64,000 nucleotides of DNA from Peptoniphilaceae bacterium (GTDB lineage: Bacteria > Bacillota > Clostridia > Tissierellales > Peptoniphilaceae). Made by a program: the position numbers and the translations under genes. The stretch covers positions 1 to 64,000 of the forward strand of contig JAQYEZ010000063.1 in assembly GCA_028723425.1 (NCBI GenBank), given 5' to 3'. Shown piece after piece: positions 1 to 7,607 of this stretch (position 1 is its first letter; every line of letters begins with the position of its first letter). Below the pieces are notes generated by a model. That model did not search any database, was not told the origin of the DNA, and saw only the letters and a list, made by a program, of their open reading frames with translations.

Positions 1-83
1 GTCCTTTCCTTCTTATTCTCATAAACAGTCTTAATAACATAAAAAGAAGCAGAATTTTTAGATTTAGAAACTTTAAGCCTCAT
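1..83 (-). mobile_element. Transposase, N-terminal fragment (IS1634-like), cut by the window edge
   Basis: The minus strand opens with ATG at 83 and reads MRLKVSKSKNSASFYVIKTV onward without a stop to the window edge, about 27 codons. This N-terminus resembles IS1634-type transposases of Bacillota, which commonly begin with a short Lys/Ser-rich strand followed by a SFYVI-KTVYE-like segment. A strong ribosome binding site (GGAGG) lies just upstream. The family call rests on memory of such N-termini only. The rest of the element lies to the left, so I cannot tell whether the gene is intact. Confidence 0.6.
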
Positions 84-106
84 AAATACCTCCATAAGAT
101 AAGAAT

Positions 107-135
107 ATTATAACATAGAACGCAATATCACGCAA
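107..135 (-). promoter_or_regulatory. Promoter of the IS transposase
   Basis: On the minus strand TTGCGT (130-135) is followed after 17 bases by TATAAT (107-112). This is about 25 bases upstream of the transposase start. Confidence 0.6.
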
Positions 136-150
136 GAAAAAGAAATAAAA

Positions 151-240
151 TTTGACAAAAAAATATAGGCAAATCAATGCCTAGAGAAGATTTTTATGTT
201 TTCAACTGTCAAACTCCCGGGCGCTAATGGGCGCTCTTTT
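151..240. repeat. Repeat-rich segment flanking the IS fragment
   Basis: The interval contains TTTGACA (151-157) facing TGTCAAA (207-213), a small hairpin AGGCA/TGCCT (167-182), and two direct copies of GGGCGCT with a 10-base period (219-225 and 229-235). The GC-rich block stands out against the AT-rich surroundings. It may be the IS terminus or a remnant of the insertion, but the exact end cannot be fixed without another copy. Confidence 0.35.
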
Positions 241-289
241 TATCACCAAAATTTAAACATTCTTTATCAATACAAAGTAATGATATTTG

Positions 290-298
290 TGATATAAT
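290..298 (+). promoter_or_regulatory. Extended -10 promoter for acpS-nnrD operon
   Basis: TGA followed by TATAAT (293-298) forms an extended -10 element about 65 bases before the chosen start. No good -35 box is visible. Confidence 0.4.
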
Positions 299-363
299 AA
301 ATAGGAATGTTATTTGAATGAATAATTAAAATGTCAAGTATATTTTTTGAAATGAGGCTTGTT

Positions 364-1560
364 ATGATTGGTATTGATATAGTTAGTATATCAAGTTTTC
401 AAAAAAAAATATCTAAAAACCTTTTTTTACAAAAGATTTTTACTGAAAATGAGATTTCCTATGCAAAAAAGAAAAAAAATTCTATACAAACACTTGCTGG
501 AATTTTTGCTGCCAAGGAAGCCATAACTAAGGCAATGAATTTAAATCTATCTTATATTCTAAGAAAAAGGATAGAAATATTACATAGTGAAAGTGGAAAT
601 CTATATTATAAAGTTTGTAAAAATATTTTTAAAAAAGGTCTTTCAATTTCTCATGATGGTGACTTAGCAGTAGGAATTTGTTATAACGATTTTTCTTTTG
701 TTAAAGATTTACAAATCGATATAAGTTTAGGTAAAAGAAAAAATGATACAAATAAATCAGATTATGGCAGAATTGCTTTTTTGGGTGGAAGCAAGGGCAT
801 GGCAGGATCGATATATATGTCATCTATGGCAGCTTTAAGATCTGGTGCTGGCTTAGTTTATACTATTTGTCCTAAATCAATTTCTAATATTTTGCAAATT
901 AAGTCTATTGAAAATATTATCAAGGAAATATCTTGTGATAATTTTTCCTACTCAGAAACTATATTAGCCGAAATTATAAGGGCTATTTACAAAATAAATG
1001 TACTTTGTATAGGACCTGGCATGGGTAATGGAGATAATTTACAAGTATTAATTAGTAAGATTATCTCCTACTTTGAAGGAAATATCTTAATTGATGCTGA
1101 TGGTTTAAATGCTATAGCCAAGGATATAGATATTTTAAAAATTAAGAATAATATGGTCTTAACTCCACATATGATGGAGTTTTCAAGGTTGACAAAGCTT
1201 TCAATAGATAATATTAATAAAAATAAGCAAGAAATAGCTATTAATTTTGCCAAAAAATATAAGCAAGTTTTAGTTTTAAAAGGAAATAAAACACTAGTAA
1301 CCGACGGTGATAATCTTTATATAAATAATACAGGTAATCCTGGCATGGCTACAGCAGGAAGTGGAGATGTTTTATCTGGCATAATATCAGCACTCCTTTA
1401 TAGACTTAATCCTTTTGAAGCAGCAAAACTTGGAGTATTTATTCATGGACTAGCAGGTGATATTGCATCTAAAAAAATGTCAGAAGAATCATTAATAGCT
1501 AGTGATATTATAGATAACATTCATGAAGTTTTTAAAATCTTTAGGAGTAAGCATGTGTGA
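364..1560 (+). CDS. Holo-ACP synthase fused to ADP/ATP-dependent NAD(P)HX dehydratase
   Basis: This 398-residue protein joins two enzymes. Residues 1-115 are AcpS, which transfers 4'-phosphopantetheine from CoA to acyl carrier protein: GIDIV with metal ligand D5, and FAAKEA with E52 near the second motif. Residues about 120-395 match the NnrD/YjeF C-terminal ribokinase-like dehydratase that repairs hydrated NAD(P)H, seen in FLGGSKGMAGS, IDADGLNA, LTPH and GSGDVLSG. The NnrE epimerase domain usually fused to NnrD is absent. I chose ATG 364 because MIGIDIV is the normal AcpS N-terminus and GAGG lies about 8 bases upstream; an in-frame ATG at 331 would add 11 residues. It heads an operon with alr and mazF. 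Confidence 0.9.
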   Translation: MIGIDIVSISSFQKKISKNLFLQKIFTENEISYAKKKKNSIQTLAGIFAAKEAITKAMNLNLSYILRKRIEILHSESGNLYYKVCKNIFKKGLSISHDGDLAVGICYNDFSFVKDLQIDISLGKRKNDTNKSDYGRIAFLGGSKGMAGSIYMSSMAALRSGAGLVYTICPKSISNILQIKSIENIIKEISCDNFSYSETILAEIIRAIYKINVLCIGPGMGNGDNLQVLISKIISYFEGNILIDADGLNAIAKDIDILKIKNNMVLTPHMMEFSRLTKLSIDNINKNKQEIAINFAKKYKQVLVLKGNKTLVTDGDNLYINNTGNPGMATAGSGDVLSGIISALLYRLNPFEAAKLGVFIHGLAGDIASKKMSEESLIASDIIDNIHEVFKIFRSKHV

Positions 1561-2674
1561 TACTTTTCTATTGGTAGACATAGATAAAATTAAATATAAT
1601 CTACATAAATTAAGAAGTTTAGATAAGGATGCAATGTTTGCAGGAGTTGTAAAAGCAAATGCATACGGGCTTGGGGCTGTAACTATTTGCAAAGAAATAG
1701 AAGATGAGGTTGATTATTTTGCAGTAGCAAGGTTTGACGAGGCCTATGAATTGAGAAATAGTGGTATAATTAAACCTATTTTGATTTTGGGATATGTTTG
1801 TCCAAATGATGCTATAAAATGTGCTAAGCTTAATATAGAAATTCCTGTTTATGACCTTGGTTTAGCTAAACAAATTAATGAAATCCTGGATAGGAAACTA
1901 AAGGTCCATATAGCCTTAGATACTGGTCATGGAAGGATTGGTTTTAGAGATTATGAGATTGATAAGATAAAAGAAATCAAAAACTTTGAAAATTTAGAAG
2001 TTATTTCAGCTTTTTCTCATTTTTCCACTGCCGATGAAGAAGATACATCCTATACAAAACTCCAAGAGAAAAAATTTACATACATAATAGAGCAAACAAA
2101 AGATACTTTTAACTATCAGTTTACTCATATAGCAAATGATGCTGGAGCAATTAAACATGGTATAACTAAGGATATGATTAGGTCAGGCATTAGCCTTTAT
2201 GGTATATATCCTTCTGACTTGTTAAAAATTGAAAAAGATATAGAACTTAGACAAGCCTTTAGTCTAATTTCTACTATATCATTTGTTAAGGATGTAAAAA
2301 AAGGTCAATACATAAGTTATGGAAGAACATTTAGGGCAGATAAAGCTATGAAAGTAGCTACCATATCTATTGGTTATGCTGATGGTTACCCTAGAAGTTT
2401 TTCAAACAAGGCTAAAGTAAAAATTGCTGGAAAAGAAGCTCAAATTTTGGGCAGGGTATGCATGGATCAAATGATGGTAGATGTCACAAATATAAATGCA
2501 AAAATAGGTGATAGGGTACAAATTTATCCAGATATATATCAAGCAGCAAATTCCATCGATACTATAGTTTATGAGTTAATGACCAACATAAATATGAGAG
2601 TACCAAGAATTTATATGAAAGATGGTGAAATATTTAAAAAGGTAAAATATATAGGAGAAATGAATGAAAATTAA
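1553..2674 (+). CDS. alr: Alanine racemase
   Basis: A PLP enzyme that interconverts L- and D-alanine for peptidoglycan in the cytoplasm. The PLP-lysine motif VVKANAYGLG places Lys at residue 34, and the second catalytic base lies in SYGRTF near residue 256. GYADGYPR and GRVCMDQMMVD are standard C-terminal family motifs. The length of 373 residues is typical. ATG 1553 was preferred to an upstream in-frame ATG at 1523 because AGGAG sits five bases before it and the protein then begins at the normal position. It overlaps the acpS-nnrD stop by eight bases, indicating translational coupling. Confidence 0.95.
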   Translation: MCDTFLLVDIDKIKYNLHKLRSLDKDAMFAGVVKANAYGLGAVTICKEIEDEVDYFAVARFDEAYELRNSGIIKPILILGYVCPNDAIKCAKLNIEIPVYDLGLAKQINEILDRKLKVHIALDTGHGRIGFRDYEIDKIKEIKNFENLEVISAFSHFSTADEEDTSYTKLQEKKFTYIIEQTKDTFNYQFTHIANDAGAIKHGITKDMIRSGISLYGIYPSDLLKIEKDIELRQAFSLISTISFVKDVKKGQYISYGRTFRADKAMKVATISIGYADGYPRSFSNKAKVKIAGKEAQILGRVCMDQMMVDVTNINAKIGDRVQIYPDIYQAANSIDTIVYELMTNINMRVPRIYMKDGEIFKKVKYIGEMNEN

Positions 2675-3011
2675 AAGGGGCGATTTGTTTTATGCAGACC
2701 TTTCCCCTGTTGTTGGAAGTGAACAAGGTGGTGTTAGGCCTGTAATTGTTATACAAAATGATATAGGAAACAAATATTCGCCTACAATCATTATAGTGCC
2801 AGTAACTAGTCAAACCAATAAGGCAAAACTTCCCACACATGTTAAGCTGTCAGCTAATAAATTTGGGCTGCCAAAAAACAGTGTGGCCTTGTTGGAACAA
2901 GTAAGAACAATTGATAAAAAAAGGTTGAGAGATAAAATAGGTAGCTTTGATCAAAGTGTTATGGGAAAAATTGATGAAGCTATTGCTATATCAGTCGGAT
3001 TGACCAAATAA
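2664..3011 (+). CDS. mazF: MazF/NdoA family mRNA interferase
   Basis: A 115-residue PemK/MazF toxin, the sequence-specific endoribonuclease family. The N-terminal RGDLFYADLSP strand, GSEQGGVRPV with Arg25 and VPVTSQ with Thr48 correspond to the catalytic residues of Bacillus MazF. The gene starts 11 bases inside the end of alr, with AGGAG six bases before the ATG. In Bacillus a ribbon-helix-helix antitoxin gene (ndoAI) lies between alr and ndoA; here there is no room for one. A stem-loop terminator follows immediately. Confidence 0.93.
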   Translation: MKIKRGDLFYADLSPVVGSEQGGVRPVIVIQNDIGNKYSPTIIIVPVTSQTNKAKLPTHVKLSANKFGLPKNSVALLEQVRTIDKKRLRDKIGSFDQSVMGKIDEAIAISVGLTK

Positions 3012-3018
3012 AAATTTG

Positions 3019-3077
3019 GATATTAAATAAGATAATTTAGTTTGATTTTACAAATTATCTTTTTAATATCTTTTTTA
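3019..3077 (+). terminator. Rho-independent terminator after mazF
   Basis: A long stem pairs GATATTAAA and AGATAATTT with AAATTATCT and TTTAATATC, followed by TTTTTT. It ends the acpS-alr-mazF operon. Confidence 0.8.
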
Positions 3078-3090
3078 TTTAGTTTTTTTA

Positions 3091-3120
3091 TTTCCAATTT
3101 AATATAAATTGTGATATTAT
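3091..3120 (+). promoter_or_regulatory. Candidate purC promoter
   Basis: TTTCCA (3091-3096) and TATTAT (3115-3120) are separated by 18 bases. They would give a leader of about 190 bases before purC. Confidence 0.4.
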
Positions 3121-3151
3121 ATAAGGGAAAAGTAGGGGATAGGAGATGGCT

Positions 3152-3268
3152 ATGTTTTATTTTAAAAGGAATAAATTAAAATTAAAGATTAATTCATTTC
3201 TGTTTTTTATAAAGTCTTATACTAATTCTGTCTTTAAATTTGCTTTTTACAATAAAATAAGTGTCTGA
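3152..3268 (+). CDS. Possible 38-residue leader peptide upstream of purC
   Basis: An open frame from ATG 3152 (with another ATG at 3146) has GGAG six bases upstream and ends at TGA 3266. The peptide is rich in Phe, Lys and Tyr and resembles no family I know. It sits between a promoter-like sequence and a terminator-like hairpin directly before purC, so it may be an attenuator leader peptide. It could equally be chance in AT-rich DNA. Confidence 0.3.
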   Translation: MFYFKRNKLKLKINSFLFFIKSYTNSVFKFAFYNKISV

Positions 3269-3269
3269 T

Positions 3270-3299
3270 GGGGAAACTATATTTATAGCTTCCTTTTTT
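3270..3299 (+). terminator. Hairpin with T-run just before purC (possible attenuator)
   Basis: GGAA-CTATA pairs with TATAG-TTCC with one A/C mismatch, and TTTTTT follows at 3294-3299. The purC ribosome binding site begins about ten bases later, so a terminator here would control read-through into purC. Confidence 0.45.
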
Positions 3300-3321
3300 A
3301 GTGAATTTTTTTGGAGGAGAA

Positions 3322-4020
3322 ATGGAAAAAATATACGAAGGAAAAGCCAAAGAAGTTTATTCAACTGATAATGCAGAGGAATATATCATTAGATATAAAG
3401 ACGATGCAACAGCTGGTAATGGTGAAAAAAGAGCTGTTATTGAAGGTAAAGGGGAATTAAACCTTGCTATAACAACTTTGATTTTTGAAATGTTGGAAAA
3501 AAACGGCATCAAAACTCATTACATTGAAACTATTAACTCTACAGATATGAGAGTTAGAAAAGTTAAAATTTTACCTCTAGAAGTAATAGTTAGAAATGCT
3601 ACAGCTGGTTCTTTTGCAAAGAGATATGGTGTTGAAGAAGGCAAATTCTTTGACCATCCTACCTTTGAATTATCATACAAAAATGACGATTTAGGTGACC
3701 CATTAATGTGCGAAGACCATGCTATTGCTTTAGGTTTAGTAACAAAAGACGAATATGATTATATTAGAAAAGAAACTTTAAAGATTAATGATTTATTAAA
3801 AGAATTCTTTATGAAAATTAACCTTAAATTAGTTGATTTCAAAATAGAATTTGGAAAAACAAGCGATGGAGAAATTATTTTAGCAGATGAAATTAGCCCT
3901 GATACTTGTAGACTTTGGGATAAGGATACAAACCAAAAATTAGATAAGGATATCTTCAGGAGAGATCTTGGTGATTTAACAGAGGGTTACAAAGAAGTTC
4001 TAAAAAGAATGAGAGGATAA
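3322..4020 (+). CDS. purC: Phosphoribosylaminoimidazole-succinocarboxamide synthase (SAICAR synthetase)
   Basis: Joins aspartate to CAIR using ATP in purine biosynthesis. The N-terminus MEKIYEGKAKEVY, the segment PLEVIVRNATAGS and the C-terminal DEISPDTCRLWD are clear PurC motifs. The length of 232 residues is normal. ATG 3322 has GGAGGAG a few bases upstream; an in-frame GTG at 3301 lies before the binding site and is rejected. purB follows, but a hairpin separates the two and no other pur genes are in the window. Confidence 0.95.
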   Translation: MEKIYEGKAKEVYSTDNAEEYIIRYKDDATAGNGEKRAVIEGKGELNLAITTLIFEMLEKNGIKTHYIETINSTDMRVRKVKILPLEVIVRNATAGSFAKRYGVEEGKFFDHPTFELSYKNDDLGDPLMCEDHAIALGLVTKDEYDYIRKETLKINDLLKEFFMKINLKLVDFKIEFGKTSDGEIILADEISPDTCRLWDKDTNQKLDKDIFRRDLGDLTEGYKEVLKRMRG

Positions 4021-4031
4021 TAATATTAAGT

Positions 4032-4080
4032 GGCTGTTGCAATAATATATCTTATTGGTAAACAGCCTCTTTGTATTTAT
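4032..4080 (+). terminator. Hairpin between purC and purB
   Basis: GGCTGTT and CAATAA pair with TTATTG and AACAGCC, followed by the T-rich stretch TCTTTGTATTTAT. It may terminate part of the purC transcript and so lower purB expression. Confidence 0.55.
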
Positions 4081-4101
4081 AGGTTATTGAAAGAGAATAA
4101 T

Positions 4102-5529
4102 ATGGATAGAAATATTTATCAAAACCCTTTAATTACAAGGTATGCATCATATGAAATGAGCAATATTTTTAGTGAGCAAGTTAAGTTTGAGACTTTTAGA
4201 AGGCTTTGGTTAGCTCTTGCAAAAGCTGAAAAAGATTTGGGACTTGATATAAGTGATGAACAGATAAAAGAATTAGAAGATAATATTAGCAATATAGATT
4301 TTGATAAGGCTTCAAAATATGAAAAAGAATTAAGACATGATGTAATGGCACACATTAGAACGTATGCTGATGCGGCACCAAAGGCAGGTCCAATTATCCA
4401 TCTTGGGGCAACATCATGTTATGTAACAGATAATACAGATATCATTCTAACAAAAAAGGCACTAGATTTAGTAGAGAAAAAACTTGCAATTTTAATTTCT
4501 CACCTTTCTAAATTTGCCTTAAAATATAAAGACCTACCAAGTCTAGGATATACTCACTTTCAACCAGCACAGCTTGTTACAGTTGGTAAAAGAGCATGCC
4601 TTTGGATTCAAGATTTCTTATTAGATTTAATTGAGATAAAATATAGGAAAGATAAGCTAATGCTTAGGGGGGTAAAAGGTACAACAGGTACTCAAGCATC
4701 ATTTTTAGATTTATTTGATGGGGATGGTGAAAAGGTTAAAGAATTAAATAACAAAGTAGTAGAAAGTTTTGGATTTAAAAAATCTATAGCTATAAGTGGT
4801 CAGACTTATACAAGAAAGATAGATTATCAAGTAGTTCAAGCTTTAGCGGGAATTGCCCAATCAGCACACAAAATGACTAATGATATTAGACTTTTACAAA
4901 ATAGGAAAGAACTAGAAGAACCTTTTGAAAAGACCCAAGTTGGTTCATCGGCTATGGCCTATAAAAGAAATCCTATGAGAAGTGAGAGAATTTCTTCACT
5001 TTCTAAATACGTAATTAGTTTATCTATGAATCCACAGCTAGTTGCAGCTACCCAGTGGCTCGAAAGAACTTTGGATGATTCTGCTAATAAAAGAATGACA
5101 ATACCAGAAGCCTTTATGGCAGTTGATGCCATACTTGAGATAGCTATAAATGTTTCTGATGGAATTGTTGTTTATGAAAATCAAATCAAAGCTCATATAA
5201 ATGAAGAACTACCTTTTATGGCTACAGAAAATATTCTTATGGAAGCTGTTAAAAAAGGTGGAGATAGGCAAAAACTCCATGAAAAAATCAGAGAATATTC
5301 AATGATAGCAGCTAAAAGAGTAAAAGAAGAAGGAAAGAATAATAATCTTTTAGAACTTTTAGAAAAGGATGAAGATTTTGGCTTAGATAAAAAAGAATTG
5401 GATTCTCTTTTGGATGCTTCTCTTTATATTGGAAGATGCCCAGAACAAGTTGTTGAATTTATCAAAGAAGAAGTAGAACCATTGATAAAAGAATATAACA
5501 CAGATTATAGGGTTGATTTAAAAGTTTGA
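4102..5529 (+). CDS. purB: Adenylosuccinate lyase
   Basis: Splits SAICAR and adenylosuccinate, releasing fumarate, in the purine and AMP pathways. The superfamily signature [14 protein letters not shown] and the catalytic region [16 protein letters not shown] identify it; 475 residues is the usual size. The start is ATG 4102 ([16 protein letters not shown]). The open frame continues upstream only through the intergenic hairpin, so that part is rejected. The ribosome binding site (AAAGAGAA) is weak. Confidence 0.95.
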   Translation: MDRNIYQNPLITRYASYEMSNIFSEQVKFETFRRLWLALAKAEKDLGLDISDEQIKELEDNISNIDFDKASKYEKELRHDVMAHIRTYADAAPKAGPIIHLGATSCYVTDNTDIILTKKALDLVEKKLAILISHLSKFALKYKDLPSLGYTHFQPAQLVTVGKRACLWIQDFLLDLIEIKYRKDKLMLRGVKGTTGTQASFLDLFDGDGEKVKELNNKVVESFGFKKSIAISGQTYTRKIDYQVVQALAGIAQSAHKMTNDIRLLQNRKELEEPFEKTQVGSSAMAYKRNPMRSERISSLSKYVISLSMNPQLVAATQWLERTLDDSANKRMTIPEAFMAVDAILEIAINVSDGIVVYENQIKAHINEELPFMATENILMEAVKKGGDRQKLHEKIREYSMIAAKRVKEEGKNNNLLELLEKDEDFGLDKKELDSLLDASLYIGRCPEQVVEFIKEEVEPLIKEYNTDYRVDLKV

Positions 5530-5537
5530 TATAAAAA

Positions 5538-5605
5538 ACGTGTAAGAATAGATTTAACTTAAAATTTTCATGAATAATCAATTGGTAGTTAATCTTCTTA
5601 CACGT
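5538..5605. terminator. Bidirectional terminator between purB and murC
   Basis: ACGTGTAAGAA (5538-5548) pairs with TTCTTACACGT (5595-5605). A T-run follows on both strands and is strongest on the minus strand, serving the convergent murC. Confidence 0.75.
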
Positions 5606-5612
5606 CTTTTCT

Positions 5613-7010
5613 TTAATTTTTGTGTTGGTCTTTGACTATCATTCTTGCAAGTTCATCAGGATTACCACAGCCAGTTGTTAAAACTAGATCTTGATCTTTA
5701 ATGTCTTTGTAAATATAATCCCTAGCTTCTTCAAAAGTTCCAATATATTTGGCATTCTTACCTTTTTTTACCATAGCATCTACAACATCTTTAGAGTGAA
5801 TTGTTGGATCAAAGGGCTCTCTTGCAGCATATATATCAGTTACTATTACTTCATCAGCATCATCAAAACATTCAACAAAGTCATCAAATAAATCTTTTGT
5901 TCTACTGTAAGTATGAGGTTGCCAGATACAAATTAATCGGCCCTTTTTGTGTTCTGCTAGAGCATTTAAAGTAACAGAAATCTCTGATGGATGATGACCA
6001 TAATCTGTCATTATAACAGTATCATCTACTTTTCCAACTACTTCCATCCTTCTTCTAAGACCCTTATACTCTTTTATATTTTTTCTGATTGTTTCTATAT
6101 CAATTCCATTTTCATAACAAGCTATAATAGCGGCCATAGCATTGTTAATATTGTGTCTTCCTATTATGCTAAGTTCAAAATGCTCAACAGTTCCATCTCT
6201 CATTACAAGGTCAAAAGATGGTCTTCCTAAATTATCAAAAGTAATATTTGTTGCTTTATAAGTTGCATCGTCGTTTTCTTGACCATAGGTAATTAACTCG
6301 CCTTGGACGGCATCAAGGATTAGTTTATTATTTTCTTCATTTAAATTAAGTATTGTTTTTGAGTTTTCATCTTGATTTCTAAGGTATTCTTTAAAGGCAT
6401 CTATGATATTATCCAAGTTTTTATAGTAATCTAAGTGATCTTGATCTATGTTTAAAATTATTACTGTTGATGGAAAATAGTATCTAATATTTCCTTTATA
6501 TTCACAGGCTTCAGTTACTAAATAATCTTTAGTTCCGACATGAACATTGCCTTGTATTTCATCAAGTTCTCCACCCAAGAGTATAGTTGGATTTTCTTTA
6601 GAATTGATTAGTATTTTAGAAATCATACTAGTTGTGGTAGATTTACCGTGAGAACCTGAGATTGCTATAGAGTTTTTATAATTTTGCATTAATTTTCCAA
6701 GAAAAACCCCTCTTGTTACCACTGGTATATCAAGTTTTTTAGCAGCAATGAGCTCTTCATTATCTTCTGCTATAGCATCAGTATAAACTACAAGGTCAGG
6801 ATTATTGATATTTTCTTTCTTTTGTCCATAGTAAACTTTGGCACCATTTTCAATTAGGGTATCGATAATAGGTGTTGGTTTTCTGTCAGAGCCTGTTATA
6901 TTATAACCCTTATCTAAAAGCAGGTGAGCTATACCACTCATTGAAATTCCCCCAATACCTATAAAGTGTATATTTTTATATTTGTGTTGATCAATATTAA
7001 ATTCAAACAT
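5613..7010 (-). CDS. murC: UDP-N-acetylmuramate--L-alanine ligase
   Basis: Adds the first L-Ala to UDP-MurNAc in peptidoglycan precursor synthesis. Visible are the Rossmann motif HFIGIGGISMSGIA, the ATP-binding GSHGKSTTTS, and DYGHHPSEI and WQPHTYSRT in the C-terminal ligase domain. The length of 465 residues is normal. ATG 7010 follows GGAGAAATTA; a longer frame to 7088 adds 26 residues across the promoter and is rejected. It is a single gene facing purB. Confidence 0.95.
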   Translation of the reverse strand: MFEFNIDQHKYKNIHFIGIGGISMSGIAHLLLDKGYNITGSDRKPTPIIDTLIENGAKVYYGQKKENINNPDLVVYTDAIAEDNEELIAAKKLDIPVVTRGVFLGKLMQNYKNSIAISGSHGKSTTTSMISKILINSKENPTILLGGELDEIQGNVHVGTKDYLVTEACEYKGNIRYYFPSTVIILNIDQDHLDYYKNLDNIIDAFKEYLRNQDENSKTILNLNEENNKLILDAVQGELITYGQENDDATYKATNITFDNLGRPSFDLVMRDGTVEHFELSIIGRHNINNAMAAIIACYENGIDIETIRKNIKEYKGLRRRMEVVGKVDDTVIMTDYGHHPSEISVTLNALAEHKKGRLICIWQPHTYSRTKDLFDDFVECFDDADEVIVTDIYAAREPFDPTIHSKDVVDAMVKKGKNAKYIGTFEEARDYIYKDIKDQDLVLTTGCGNPDELARMIVKDQHKN

Positions 7011-7053
7011 TAATTTCTCCTTTAATTTAAGTAGATGTTTATGAATATAAAAC

Positions 7054-7062
7054 ATTATACCA
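7054..7062 (-). promoter_or_regulatory. Extended -10 promoter of murC
   Basis: Minus-strand TGG-TATAAT lies about 45 bases before the murC start. Confidence 0.45.
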
Positions 7063-7116
7063 TAAGCTTGTATTTTATCCATTTGCAAAAAAGCTAATTA
7101 TGAGAATTTGACTTAA

Positions 7117-7145
7117 TTGACATAGGTTTTATTAAATGATACTCT
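7117..7145 (+). promoter_or_regulatory. Promoter of rpiB-tkt
   Basis: TTGACA (7117-7122), 17-base spacer, TACTCT (7140-7145). Confidence 0.6.
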
Positions 7146-7166
7146 TAAATTAAAGGAGAGAGTATT

Positions 7167-7607
7167 ATGAAATATGTAATTGGAAATGACCATGGTGGTA
7201 TAGATTTAGTTGATGCTGTTGAAGAAAAACTTAAAGAATTGGGGCACCAAGTAGAAAAAGTTGGTACCTTTTCAAAAGAATCTGTTGATTATCCAGATTT
7301 TGCAAAAAAAGCCTGTCAAAAAGTAATAGATAAAGAGGCTGATTTTGCAATACTTTTATGCGGAACAGGTGTTGGAATGAGCCTATCTGCAAATAAAATC
7401 AAGGGAATAAGGGCAGCTTGTGTTTCTGAAACTTATTCTGCAAAAATGTCTAGGGCACATAATAATGCAAACTGCCTATGTATGGGGGCTAGAGTTATTG
7501 GCTCAGAGGTTTGCAAAGATATTGTAGAAGTTTTTGCCTCCACTAAATTTGAAGGTGGTCGTCATGAAAAAAGAGTTAATAAAATTATGGATATAGAGGA
7601 GATGTAA
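7167..7607 (+). CDS. rpiB: Ribose-5-phosphate isomerase B
   Basis: Interconverts ribose 5-phosphate and ribulose 5-phosphate. The 146-residue protein has the N-terminal GNDHGG motif, the catalytic Cys in LLCGTGVGMS and the RAHNNAN segment with the conserved His of the RpiB/LacAB family. The ATG follows AAGGAGAGAGTATT. The stop codon directly abuts the transketolase start, so the two non-oxidative pentose phosphate enzymes are co-expressed. LacA/LacB are related, but the tkt partner favours RpiB. Confidence 0.92.
   Translation: MKYVIGNDHGGIDLVDAVEEKLKELGHQVEKVGTFSKESVDYPDFAKKACQKVIDKEADFAILLCGTGVGMSLSANKIKGIRAACVSETYSAKMSRAHNNANCLCMGARVIGSEVCKDIVEVFASTKFEGGRHEKRVNKIMDIEEM

Noticed and set aside
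3121..3300. Purine riboswitch before purC
   Set aside because: No match to the conserved three-way junction core that I could find; only a mini-ORF and a simple hairpin are visible.
4030..4101. N-terminal extension of PurB
   Set aside because: The region is a stem-loop with a T-rich tail, and PurB homology starts at ATG 4102.
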